Part shown: positions 10,601 to 18,268 of the stretch, one piece after another | How positions within the stretch are numbered: position 1 is the first letter of the stretch | How the letters are laid out: the number at the start of each line of letters is the position of its first letter | Source: Nocardioides sp. SR21 | Lineage (GTDB): Bacteria; Actinomycetota; Actinomycetes; Propionibacteriales; Nocardioidaceae | NCBI RefSeq assembly: GCF_022761125.1 | Contig: NZ_JAKWJR010000006.1 | Coordinates: forward strand, 248,001 to 312,000 | Direction: 5' to 3' | DNA length: 64,000 bases | Translations under genes and position numbers: made by a program | Notes under the pieces: model-generated | Told to the model about the DNA's origin: nothing | The model's input: the letters and a program-made list of their open reading frames with translations, nothing else | The model's database searches: none

Positions 10601-13600
10601 TCCCACCCGTCGTCGCCGGCCCGGTGATCGTCACCGAGACGACCGGCACCGTGGCCGGCTCGAGCGGCTCACCGATGACGCTCCCGGCAACGGGGTACCG
10701 CAGGTCGACCCGCCCCGGCAGCGCGGTGGCTGCGGACCCGGCACGCAGCCGGTACCGGAGCGACCCGGTGCCGTCGGCCGCGACCGCGCCGAGCTCGACG
10801 TCGACGTACCCGTCGCCGGCGGTGTTCGGGACCGGTCGGCCGTCGACCACGATGCTGTCGGGGACCAGCGTGGTGTCGGCGGGTACGGCGATCCGCGCGG
10901 TCACGTCGGAGAGCGCGGTGCCGCGGTTGCGCCACGAGGCGCGCATCTCGACGTCGCCGCCGGGCAGCACGTCGGAGCGGCTCGCGAGCACGACGTTCTC
11001 CGTGCCGGTGAAGTGCGTCCGGTTGCCCAGCGCCACCTCGCCGAGGTCGACGCTGTCGTCGTCGACCCCCACCGAGAACGTGCGGCTCGCGGTGAGGTCG
11101 CCCTTGCTCACCTCGAGCAGGTAGCTGCCCGCGGTGGGCACCCGCTCGGTCAGCACGGAGCGCGGTCGCAGACCACCGGCGACGTACATCCGGCCGGTCG
11201 GCAGCACCTGGTAGACCGCCACCTGGGCATCGGTCACAGGGGTCCCCGCGCCGTCGACGAGACGCATCGCGACGTCGACGCCCGGGCCGGCGTGCATCTC
11301 GACGGTCGGCGTCCTGTCGCCGGCGGTGAGGGTGTGCGCGACGCAGGTGCGCTGCAGCTTCGCCTCGTTGCCCTGGATGCACCAGTTGAGGACCTGGCCC
11401 GGCATCGCGTTCACCGTCACCGTCGCGGACTCGTCCTCGGTCCGCGGCTCCGCCGGGTGACCGAGCGAACGGCCCTGCAGGACGAGCGTCATGCCGTAGT
11501 GGACGGCCGTGCGCCAGTCGAGCGGGATCGGCCCGGTCTCCGAGCCGGCGCCCGCCGGGCGGGTGAACAGCCGCAGCGAGACCGTGAACTCGCGCGGACC
11601 GCTCAGGGTGAGGTCGCGCTCACGAGCGCCGCCGGACAGGTCGACCTCGGCCGTCTCGCGCAGCTGGCCCGAGCGGGCGACCAGGGACCCTGGAGCACGC
11701 AGTGCCTCGAGCTCGTAGCGCCCGTCGGCGCCGGCGGTCGTCGTGCGGGTGATCGGCGCCCCGTGGTGCGTCTGGGTCAGCACGACGGTCGCGCCGGGGG
11801 CGGGCTGGCCGTCGTCGTAGCGCACGACGCCGGTGAGGGCGGCGCGCGGCGCGGGGGTCGCGAGGACCTCCACGCGGTTCGCGCCCGCGGTCATCGTGAG
11901 CGTGCGGCGGACGTCGGCCTCCAGGAGGTCCTGCGCGTCGTACTCGACGTCCACGTGGACGCGCTGGCCCTCGTACACGTCGCGGAACTCGGTGGTCGCG
12001 TCGTACATCCGGCGCGCGCCGAGGTGGTCGCCGGTGTCGGCGTCGGTCAGCTGGACCAGGGAGCCCTTCGCCGCCACGACCGTGAGGGTCGCGGGCAGGA
12101 CCGGCCGGAGGGTGACCGCGGTCGCGAGACCGTCGCGGACCTGCAGCGCCGAGCGCTCGGCGGCGGTGCGACCGCGGCCGTCGACGACCTGCACGGCGAG
12201 GTCGGTGGCCGGCCGGAGGTGCTCCAGCACGATCACCTCGCCACCGGCGACGACGTCGGCGTAGGACTGGCGGGTGGCCTCGCTGGACACCTGGACGTGG
12301 CCGCCTGCGAGCGAGCCGGCCGGAGCGTCGATCGTCAGGACGACCGGGGAGCTCACGGCGATCGGCGCGCGGTTGCTCGCCTTCTGCAGGCTGCCGCCGT
12401 GACCGTCGGACACGGTCGCGACCATGCCGACGATGCGCGAGACGCCGTCGACGAGCTCGAAGCCGCCGCGGTAGGTGCCGGGCGCGCCGCCGGCCTCGGT
12501 CAGCGGCACGACGGACGTGACCGTCCGCGGCTCGGTGAGCAGCTCGTGCTCCTCGTCGTACCAGGAGCGGTGCTCGACGGCGACGTTCACGAGCCGTCCG
12601 GGCTCGGCGGTCGCGGTGATCGCCGCGGTGCTGCCGCGGCGGGCGAGCTCGGTGCGGACCGACGGGACCGTCGGGACCGTCCAGGTCACCGACCCGAGGG
12701 TGAGCGCACCGGTGGTGACGGTCGCGCGCTCGGTGAACGGGCGGACGGTCTCGCCGGTGCGGGTCAGGAGCTGGAACGAGTACGCCGTGCCCGCGGCGAG
12801 GCCGCGCTCCTGCGCGGACGTCGCGGTCGCGGACAGGGCACGCTCGTCGACCTGCACGTCGCCCAGGTAGGTGCGCAGCAGCAGCTCGTCCGCGGCCGGT
12901 GCCGCCTCCCACGCCAGGTCGACGACGCCGCCGGGGCGCGCGGTGAGGTCGAGCGGGCGGAGCTCGGTCGACTCCTCGGGCAACGTGCGCACGGTGACCG
13001 ACGGGCCGTCGGTCGACGCCGCCGCGCGGCCGTCGACGGCCTGCACGGTGAACGTGTACGACGTGTCCGGGCTCAGGTCGGAGACGCGCAGCTGCCGGGT
13101 GCCGGCGCCGGTGGCGCCGACGAGCGCGTCGCCGCGGAACACCCGGTAGCCCGTGACGCCGACGTTGTCGGTCGCCTGGGTCCAGTGCAGGCGCACCGAG
13201 GTCACGCCGATGTCGCCGGCGTCGGCGGTGAGCGCCGCGTCGTCGGGCCACTGGGGCGCGACGTTCTCACCGAGCGCGAGCACGACGGACGAGCCGGCGG
13301 TGCCGCTGAGGTCCTCGGAGCGGGTGCCGAGCGCGAGCACGGAGAAGTCCGAGGGCGCGCTGACCGACTCGACGCCCTCGCGGGCCGGGCCGCCGCTGGG
13401 GGCACGGGAGACCATCTCGGCGTCGTCGTCGGCCACGTCCACGACCCAGGCCTGCTCGTAGGTCTCCTCCGGCACGCCGCCGAGGCTGGTCATCAGCACC
13501 TCGGTGCCGGTGCCGCTGAGCTCGAAGACGCGACTGCTGGCCGACTCGGGGTCGTTGCCGAAGTCGAACGGGTCGAGAGCACGGTCGGTGCCGGCGGCGC

Positions 13601-15851
13601 GGTCGGCCACCCGCACGCGGGTCAGCCACTGGTCGTAGCTGCCCGGCTCGACGAGGTGCACGACGTCGGCGTACGCGACGACGCTGCCGTCGTCGCTGAG
13701 CGACGGTGCGCCGCCGGTGCCGTTCCACCCGTCGACGCCCTCGCTGAAGGGACGCAGCGGGTCCTCGGCACCGGTGGCCAGGTCCTGCACGTGCAGGTTC
13801 CAGGCGCCCTCGTCGAACTGGATCCACGCCAGCGTGCTGCCGTCGCGACTCAGGGCGTGCTCGGTGACCTCGGAGCTCTGCAGGCCGAGGAGCCGGCGCG
13901 AGGTCTCGGCGCCGCTGCTGTCGAGGTCGACGACCGCGACGTCACGCCAGTAGGTGTCGTCGGTGACGCCGGAGACGCCCAGGGCGAGCCGGCGTCCGTC
14001 GCCGGAGAGCGCGAGGTTCGCGCCCTCGAAGTAGCCGTCCGCGGGCGGGACCAGGCGGGTGAGGGTGTCCGAGGCGCGGTCGAGGACGAACGCGTCCGCC
14101 GAGCCGTCCTCGTCGCCCTCGACCAGGCCGTCCTGGCCGGTCACGAACGCGACGGTGCTGGCGTCGTCGTCGAGCGCGACCGTCCAGTCCGGGCTGATGA
14201 CCGTGCCGCTCGGTGCGAGCAGCGGCTCGTCGGTGCCGGCGATCCGGTCGTGCAGCACGATGCCCTCGAAGTCACCGGCGAGGCACTCACAGCTCTCCGC
14301 GAGAGTGCGGCCCGCGACCACGGTGCCGTCGTGGCTGATCTCCGGGCTGTCCATACGACGGAGGGCGCTGCCGCCCACGGTGACCTCCAGGGGCACGACG
14401 TCGTACGACGAGGCCGGCGCGGTGTCGAGCACGATCTCGACGTTGTCGATCGCGCCCTCCCCGGGCACCTCGACGGACGCCGCCGTGCGGATCGCGTCGG
14501 GGCTGCTGACGTCGGGCTCGATCACGACGCGCTGGGTGGTGCCGGGCGAGAGGTGGAGGGCGAACCGGCCCTGCCGGTCCGTGGTGGCGTAGCGGGCGGA
14601 GGCACCGTCGGCCGGGCCGAACGTGCGGACCTGGGCGTTCACGACCGGCAGGCCCGTGGCCGTGACCGCGCGGCCCGTGACGTTCGGCCGCAGGAACACG
14701 AGGTCGAGCGTCGCCGGGACGTCGTCGATCTCGACCTGGAAGTCGTGGTCGAGATAGGCCTGGGTCGGGACCGGGGCGTTCAGCCGGACCTCGATCGGCC
14801 CGGGCGGCACCGACAGGCCGTAGTGGCCGGAGGCGTCGGCCCGCTGGCGGCTGTAGACGCCGTTGCTGTCCCAGACGTGCACCCAGGCGCGCGGCACCGG
14901 GTCGCCGCTCGGCGTGCGGACCACACCGGTCACGGTCGGGCCGCGGAGGTCGAAGTCGCGGACCAGCGGTGCGGCCGTGGTGTGCGCGTCGGTGAGCTCG
15001 AAGAGGCCGCTGCGGTAGCCGATCCAGCCGTCGGGGTTGACCTCGGGCGGCTCGACCTCGAACCGGTACCGACCCGTCGGCGCCGCGAAGCCGAAGGAGC
15101 CGTCGCCACGACTGGTCGTGGTGCCGCCCGCGACCAGGCGGTCGGCGGCGTCGTACAGCCTGATCCGGGCGCCGGCGACGGCGGTGGTGCCGTCGGGGGC
15201 GAGCATCGTGCCGCGCAGGTTGGGCCGGGCCAGGGCCACGTCGCCGTTCGCCACCGCGTCGACGACCGTCACGGTGCGCGAGGTCCCGACGTCGAGGGTC
15301 GGGTTCTCGACGGGCGGCAGCACCGCGAGCTCCCACTCGCCCTCGGGCAGGGCGAGGCGGTACGTGCCGTCGGGGTACGTCGTCGCCAGGTGGCGGCCGC
15401 GCGCGTAGACCTCGACCTCGGCGCCCGCTGCGGCGCTGCCGTCGGAGCGGCTCACCGTGCCCCGCACGTTGCTGACCTCGAGCGCGAGGTCGACGACCTC
15501 GTCGCCGCTCTCGACGTAGGCCGGGGCGGTCGCGGTCGCGAGCAGCAGCGGGTCGTCGGCGGCCGGGGTGGCGACCACGTCGTAGTCGCCCGGCTCGAGC
15601 TCGGCGACGCCGTACTCACCGTCCGCGTTCGTGGTCGCGGTGGCGACCACGGCACCCTCGCGGTCGAGGTCGCGGACCGCGACCTCGACCCCTGCGACGC
15701 CCGCGCCGGCCGTGGTCACCCGTCCGCTGAGCGGGAGTCCGGTGGTCGCCGCGGTCGCCGGCGCTGAGGTCGCCAGCACCGGCAGCCCCAGGCCGAGGAC
15801 CAGCGCGATCGCGATGGTCCGGACGAGCAGGCGGAACGACAGGGGCGGCAT
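7662..15851 (-). CDS. Giant secreted multidomain protein (carboxypeptidase-regulatory-like, beta-propeller and fibronectin type III domains)
   Basis: About 2,729 residues. ATG 15851 begins a classic signal peptide (MPPLSFRLLVRT, hydrophobic core, ATSAPATAA cleavage near residue 35). Residues about 36-480 hold repeated carboxypeptidase-regulatory/CNA-B-like modules (GRVTTAGAGVAGVEVAVRD, then VRGTVSRSDGSAAAGAEV and similar). About 485-865 is a TolB/WD40-like propeller (ISHDGTVVAG, LSGDGRRLALG, LSDDGSVVAYA). Fibronectin III modules lie near 867-963 and 2447-2533, with more carboxypeptidase-regulatory-like repeats between, and a DUF11-like segment near 1620-1750. Residues about 2050-2200 are Ala/Gly/Val-rich and hydrophobic. 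The C-terminal about 100 residues form a beta-rich domain. I see no LPXTG or catalytic motif. Probable role: extracellular surface or adhesive scaffold; function unknown. Confidence 0.85.
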   Translation of the reverse strand: MPPLSFRLLVRTIAIALVLGLGLPVLATSAPATAATTGLPLSGRVTTAGAGVAGVEVAVRDLDREGAVVATATTNADGEYGVAELEPGDYDVVATPAADDPLLLATATAPAYVESGDEVVDLALEVSNVRGTVSRSDGSAAAGAEVEVYARGRHLATTYPDGTYRLALPEGEWELAVLPPVENPTLDVGTSRTVTVVDAVANGDVALARPNLRGTMLAPDGTTAVAGARIRLYDAADRLVAGGTTTSRGDGSFGFAAPTGRYRFEVEPPEVNPDGWIGYRSGLFELTDAHTTAAPLVRDFDLRGPTVTGVVRTPSGDPVPRAWVHVWDSNGVYSRQRADASGHYGLSVPPGPIEVRLNAPVPTQAYLDHDFQVEIDDVPATLDLVFLRPNVTGRAVTATGLPVVNAQVRTFGPADGASARYATTDRQGRFALHLSPGTTQRVVIEPDVSSPDAIRTAASVEVPGEGAIDNVEIVLDTAPASSYDVVPLEVTVGGSALRRMDSPEISHDGTVVAGRTLAESCECLAGDFEGIVLHDRIAGTDEPLLAPSGTVISPDWTVALDDDASTVAFVTGQDGLVEGDEDGSADAFVLDRASDTLTRLVPPADGYFEGANLALSGDGRRLALGVSGVTDDTYWRDVAVVDLDSSGAETSRRLLGLQSSEVTEHALSRDGSTLAWIQFDEGAWNLHVQDLATGAEDPLRPFSEGVDGWNGTGGAPSLSDDGSVVAYADVVHLVEPGSYDQWLTRVRVADRAAGTDRALDPFDFGNDPESASSRVFELSGTGTEVLMTSLGGVPEETYEQAWVVDVADDDAEMVSRAPSGGPAREGVESVSAPSDFSVLALGTRSEDLSGTAGSSVVLALGENVAPQWPDDAALTADAGDIGVTSVRLHWTQATDNVGVTGYRVFRGDALVGATGAGTRQLRVSDLSPDTSYTFTVQAVDGRAAASTDGPSVTVRTLPEESTELRPLDLTARPGGVVDLAWEAAPAADELLLRTYLGDVQVDERALSATATSAQERGLAAGTAYSFQLLTRTGETVRPFTERATVTTGALTLGSVTWTVPTVPSVRTELARRGSTAAITATAEPGRLVNVAVEHRSWYDEEHELLTEPRTVTSVVPLTEAGGAPGTYRGGFELVDGVSRIVGMVATVSDGHGGSLQKASNRAPIAVSSPVVLTIDAPAGSLAGGHVQVSSEATRQSYADVVAGGEVIVLEHLRPATDLAVQVVDGRGRTAAERSALQVRDGLATAVTLRPVLPATLTVVAAKGSLVQLTDADTGDHLGARRMYDATTEFRDVYEGQRVHVDVEYDAQDLLEADVRRTLTMTAGANRVEVLATPAPRAALTGVVRYDDGQPAPGATVVLTQTHHGAPITRTTTAGADGRYELEALRAPGSLVARSGQLRETAEVDLSGGARERDLTLSGPREFTVSLRLFTRPAGAGSETGPIPLDWRTAVHYGMTLVLQGRSLGHPAEPRTEDESATVTVNAMPGQVLNWCIQGNEAKLQRTCVAHTLTAGDRTPTVEMHAGPGVDVAMRLVDGAGTPVTDAQVAVYQVLPTGRMYVAGGLRPRSVLTERVPTAGSYLLEVSKGDLTASRTFSVGVDDDSVDLGEVALGNRTHFTGTENVVLASRSDVLPGGDVEMRASWRNRGTALSDVTARIAVPADTTLVPDSIVVDGRPVPNTAGDGYVDVELGAVAADGTGSLRYRLRAGSAATALPGRVDLRYPVAGSVIGEPLEPATVPVVSVTITGPATTGGTRIPLNGRAPAGRTVTISDGGVPVGTAVAGPGGYWSATVPLVEQARTRTLHQLVAETVVDGERFFAEHDVIADVTLPTITKVSLYQLDGDFPNGRRITFDPIDGVARFPFVFVPYQDLRVEVTFDDPSRVSRADVLIGATRVPGVRRTDGVFVATLRSSRVAGPISVDFDGIPKPVDLRDPEQTEREVRDSIPAPFSGFELSEVEHPVETDTAPRTGSFRMSIPSIAGGSVRSTLTVTRETYTPTAEDVALRQATGAPAYGVTSTRSGSTLSFSMLVPLADLPGVGARIAAEDDSDFGQALAKILRDAVGPEAVPTAAAGGSVGVARVGFQLAFNGTTTLDSLLSALGAGDKYEKLANALKLTSQCSVEKIKAYDDRAQNILAAAVAADVGGALFNVGSVVFGPATFGLGTVALGVLGVVLDKVIGAQIDKAINALALDIETDPDCRDKEKWVRPDPPRPPVADPVWIYDPSGYVYEGARSVRIPGVTATLLTAPSEDGPWTAWDAEWFGQTNPQTTDDDGRYGWDVPEGWWKVAFTKDGYRPAYSRVLRVLPPHLDVDVSMVKDGLPHVTGSVLRDGRVEVSFDRLVRSATADRSLTVVDADGAEVPGTWTALGSTTGDGDAALQRGLRFTPAATLPGGSRVTVTVDAVADYSGRMMGEPYATTLTVPVTGGGGGPGGPGDPDDQEDPEKEVPDAPAEVTAEAGERRASVSWSEPDDNGAEILDYLVTVQPSGQQLTVDGTETEVDGLTPGTAYTFTVTARNEVGTGPASAPSDAVVPSAIAPETVLMTAPTGYVASRVARMAWAATGASYVCELDGVTRACDGTGANLSALRSGTHTFTVAARDADGDLDPTPATTTWTVPRDDRALAGNKAWKRRHSDSSFQGTLTETSARGATLTARVEDATALALVVSRGFGHGKVAVYLGRDRVGTVNLATTVWRRPVVPLRAFDSPRSGTVRIVVVSRHAVVRVDGLAVATG

Positions 15852-15951
15852 CAGGCGTCTCCAAGCAGGGTGCGGTGGGCTGGGCCTGACGACCCTCACA
15901 GGCCTGCTGTCCCGGGCACCTGAGTCCGGCGTCCCGTCTGCGCGGGACATC

Positions 15952-15978
15952 TGTCGATTTCCTGGCTGCTCGCCCGTC
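15952..15978 (+). promoter_or_regulatory. ECF42-type promoter upstream of the DGPF operon
   Basis: TGTCGA at 15952-15957 and CGTC at 15975-15978 are separated by 17 bp, matching the -35 TGTCGA and -10 CG(A/T)C pattern reported for ECF42 sigma factors. It lies 42 bp upstream of the first DGPF gene. The remainder of the 15852-16019 divergent gap holds nothing else I can support. Confidence 0.7.
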
Positions 15979-16019
15979 ATCGCGGTGTCAGACTCATCCG
16001 CACGACGAGAGGAACCACC

Positions 16020-16364
16020 ATGACCACGTACGTCGTCCTGCTTCCAGGTGACGAGGCCGTCTGGGAGTCGGCCACCGAGGAGGAGCGCGCGTCGATGTAC
16101 GCGCGGCACGGCGAGTTCGCCCGCCGGCTCGCCGAGCGCGGGCACACCGTGACCGCCGGCGCCGAGCTCACCCACTCCCGTCAGGCCAGGACCGTCCGCG
16201 TCGACGGCGTCACCGACGGGCCGTACGCCGAGACCGTCGAGCAGCTCGGTGGCTTCTACGTCATCGACAGCGACGACCTCGACGACCTGCTCGCGATCTG
16301 CGGCGTCCTCGTCGACGGCGTCGGCGGCGTCGAGGTGCGCACGACCGTGGACCACAGCTCATGA
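16020..16364 (+). CDS. YciI-like DGPF-domain protein (first copy)
   Basis: 114-residue small cytoplasmic protein of the YCII-related (DGPF) family with the motif DGPYAETVEQLGGFYVID near residues 66-82, here DGPY rather than DGPF. DGPF proteins are the conserved genomic partners and targets of ECF42 sigma factors; their biochemical activity is unknown. The start ATG is preceded by GAGAGGA, and the gene is first in a three-gene operon behind an ECF42-type promoter. It ends in a 4-bp ATGA overlap with the second copy. The pair probably arose by duplication, as both keep the same motif layout. Confidence 0.88.
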   Translation: MTTYVVLLPGDEAVWESATEEERASMYARHGEFARRLAERGHTVTAGAELTHSRQARTVRVDGVTDGPYAETVEQLGGFYVIDSDDLDDLLAICGVLVDGVGGVEVRTTVDHSS

Positions 16365-16711
16365 GGTTCGCGCTGCTGATGGCCGAGGCGGGCCACTTCG
16401 ACAAGTGGGACGCCGCGGACGAGTCGCTGCGCGAGCGCGTGGTCGCAGACTTCCAGGCGTTCGACGCGGCGGTCACCGCACGCGGATCGATCGTGGCCGG
16501 CGACGCGCTCGGCCGGCCCGAGACCGCGCGCACCGTGCGGCCCGGGGCGGACCGGCCGGTGACCGACGGGCCGTTCGCGGAGACCGTCGAGCAGATCGGC
16601 GGCTTCTACGTCATCGACGTCGAGTCCATCGACGTCGCCGTCGAGCTCGCGGCCCTGCTGCCGCGGGAGTACTCCGTCGAGGTGCGGCCCGTCCTGGAGG
16701 TCGAGCTCTGA
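16361..16711 (+). CDS. YciI-like DGPF-domain protein (second copy)
   Basis: 116 residues with the canonical DGPFAETVEQIGGFYVIDV motif near residues 67-84. It is similar to the preceding gene over the whole C-terminal half. The start overlaps the first copy (ATGA) and the stop TGA overlaps the likely CTG start of the sigma factor, so all three genes are translationally coupled. As for its neighbour, the family role is unknown; a substrate-binding or small-molecule enzyme function has been proposed from the ferredoxin-like fold. It is co-regulated with the sigma factor. Confidence 0.88.
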   Translation: MRFALLMAEAGHFDKWDAADESLRERVVADFQAFDAAVTARGSIVAGDALGRPETARTVRPGADRPVTDGPFAETVEQIGGFYVIDVESIDVAVELAALLPREYSVEVRPVLEVEL

Positions 16712-17901
16712 CACCGCTCGAGTCGCTGCTGCGCGAGGAGTGGGGTCGGTTGCTCGCCCTGCTCGTCGCGCAGTACCGGCGGCTCGACCTGGCCGAGGAC
16801 GGCCTCGCCGACGCGTTCGAGGCCGCCGCGCGGACGTGGCACGTCGTACCGGACAACCCGCCCGCGTGGCTGCTGACCGCCGCCCGCCGGCGGATCGTGG
16901 ACCGGTTGCGGAGCGAAGCCGTGGCCGCGCGGAAGCTGCCGTTGCTGGCGGTCGAGGTCGCCGTGCAGGAGGAGGCGCAGGCGTTCATGGCCGATGCCGG
17001 GGAGCCCGTGGTCGACGAGCGGCTGCGGCTGGTGCTGCTCTGCGCGCACCCGTCGCTGGCGCCCGAGTCGGCGGCGGCGCTGACGCTGCGGCTGGTGATC
17101 GGCGTGCCGACCGAGGACATCGCGCGGCTGTTCCTCGTCCCGACGCCGACGATGGCGGCCCGGCTGACCCGCGCGCGCAAGAAGCTGGCCGGGGAGTCGT
17201 TCACGGTCCCCGCCGACCTGGCCCCGCGGCTGGCCGTCGTGGGCGACGTCGCCTACCTGGCGTTCACCGCGGGCTACGCGCCCGGCTCCGGTCCGGACGT
17301 CGTGCGAACGGAGCTCGCCGGCGAGGCGATCCGGCTCGCGCGGGTGCTGCGCTCGGTCGCCGGGTACGACGACGTCGAGTTGGACGCGCTGCTCGCGCTG
17401 ATGCTGCTGCAGCACTCGCGCCGCGACGCCCGGGTCGTCGACGGACGGCTGGTGCTGCTGCCCGACCAGGACCGACGGTCGTGGCGGACGGACGAGATCA
17501 CCGAGGCGCTGGCCCTGCTGCGCCCGTGGACCGGCGCGCCCGCCTCGCCGTACCTGCTCCAGGCGCTGATCGCCGCCGAGCACGCGATCGCGCCGACTCC
17601 GTCGGAGACCGCCTGGGACCGGATCGTGCTGCGCTACGCCGAGCTCGAGTCGCTCACCGGCTCACCGGTGGTGCGGCTCAACCGCGCTGTCGCGGTCGCC
17701 GAGGCGTCCGGTCCCGCGGCCGGCCTCGCGGTGCTCGACGGGCTGGCGCTGCCGGGACACCGGCTGCCCGCCACCCGCGCCGAGCTGCTGACCCGCTGCG
17801 GCCGGCTCGACGAGGCGCGTGCGTCGTACGACGAGGCGATCGGCCGCTGCGCCAACCTCGCCGAGCGGGCCTACCTGATCGAGCGCCGCGCCGGCTTGTA
17901 A
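16708..17901 (+). CDS. ECF42-type sigma factor with C-terminal TPR-like extension (DUF6596)
   Basis: About 397 residues. The N-terminal ~170 residues contain sigma regions 2 and 4 (LAEDGLADAFEAAARTW; IARLFLVPTPTMAARLTRARKKL). The C-terminal ~220 residues form the helical DUF6596/TPR-like domain found in ECF42 proteins (FTAGYAPGSG, LLQHSRRDAR, YAELESLTGSPVVRLNRAVA, AELLTRCGRLDEARASYDEA). No anti-sigma gene is nearby, as usual for this group. The start is most likely CTG 16708: a GGAGG Shine-Dalgarno lies 7 bases before it and it overlaps the previous stop as CTGA. No in-frame ATG or GTG exists close by without losing region 2. Confidence 0.88.
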   Translation: MTPLESLLREEWGRLLALLVAQYRRLDLAEDGLADAFEAAARTWHVVPDNPPAWLLTAARRRIVDRLRSEAVAARKLPLLAVEVAVQEEAQAFMADAGEPVVDERLRLVLLCAHPSLAPESAAALTLRLVIGVPTEDIARLFLVPTPTMAARLTRARKKLAGESFTVPADLAPRLAVVGDVAYLAFTAGYAPGSGPDVVRTELAGEAIRLARVLRSVAGYDDVELDALLALMLLQHSRRDARVVDGRLVLLPDQDRRSWRTDEITEALALLRPWTGAPASPYLLQALIAAEHAIAPTPSETAWDRIVLRYAELESLTGSPVVRLNRAVAVAEASGPAAGLAVLDGLALPGHRLPATRAELLTRCGRLDEARASYDEAIGRCANLAERAYLIERRAGL

Positions 17902-17970
17902 CGCGGGGTTTGACCCTCTGGCGACCCCGAAATTCCAGGGTTACCAGAGGTCATAACCCCGCGTTACAAG
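17895..17970. terminator. Long inverted repeat between convergent genes
   Basis: Arms 17895-17921 and 17944-17970 share 16 perfectly paired bases (CTTGTAACGCGGGGTT) and continue as a near match with one inserted base on each side. The stop codon of the ECF42 gene lies inside the left arm, and the sulfur-carrier gene ends 6 bp beyond the right arm. It is probably a bidirectional terminator. Confidence 0.7.
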
Positions 17971-17975
17971 CGAGA

Positions 17976-18254
17976 TCAGCAGCCGCCCGCGACCGCCGGG
18001 ATGACCGAGATCTGGGTGCCGTCGGGCGTGGGGGTCGCCAGGTTGTCGAGGAACCGCACGTCGTCGTTGCCGACGTAGACGTTGACGAAGCGGCGCAGCT
18101 CGCCGGACTCGTCGAGGATCCGGCCCTTGATGCCGCTGTAGCTCCCGTCCAGGTCGTCGAGCACCTCGGCGAGCGTGGCGCCCGAGGCGGAGACCTCGGA
18201 GGCGCCCTCGGTGTAGGTGCGCAGGATGGTCGGGATCCGGACCGAGACGGACAT
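17976..18254 (-). CDS. CysO-like ubiquitin-fold sulfur-carrier protein (MoaD/ThiS family) ending in GGC
   Basis: 92-residue beta-grasp sulfur carrier closely resembling mycobacterial CysO (SVRIPTILR at the N-terminus, YSGIKGRILDESGELRRFVN, and DDVRFLDNLATPTPDGTQI). In this family the C-terminal Gly-Gly is adenylated and converted to a thiocarboxylate that donates sulfur. Here the last residues are AVAGGC: an extra encoded Cys follows the Gly-Gly and would have to be removed (a Mec/HcyD-type metalloprotease job) before activation. It lies 14 bp after a threonine-synthase-like gene in a SAM-I-controlled operon, pointing to methionine or cysteine sulfur assimilation. No cysM or mec gene lies in the window. 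Confidence 0.9.
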   Translation of the reverse strand: MSVSVRIPTILRTYTEGASEVSASGATLAEVLDDLDGSYSGIKGRILDESGELRRFVNVYVGNDDVRFLDNLATPTPDGTQISVIPAVAGGC

Positions 18255-18268
18255 GCGGGCTCCTTTGA

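Noticed and set aside
7704..15767. A 2,687-codon open frame on the plus strand opposite the giant secreted-protein gene
   Set aside because: Its translation is Arg/Asp/Gly/Val-rich low-complexity without any domain, typical of an antisense frame in GC-rich DNA. The minus-strand frame has a signal peptide and clear domains.
15852..16355. Longer N-terminal extension of the giant gene to 16355
   Set aside because: It would overlap the DGPF gene and the promoter, and would bury the clear signal peptide that starts at 15851.
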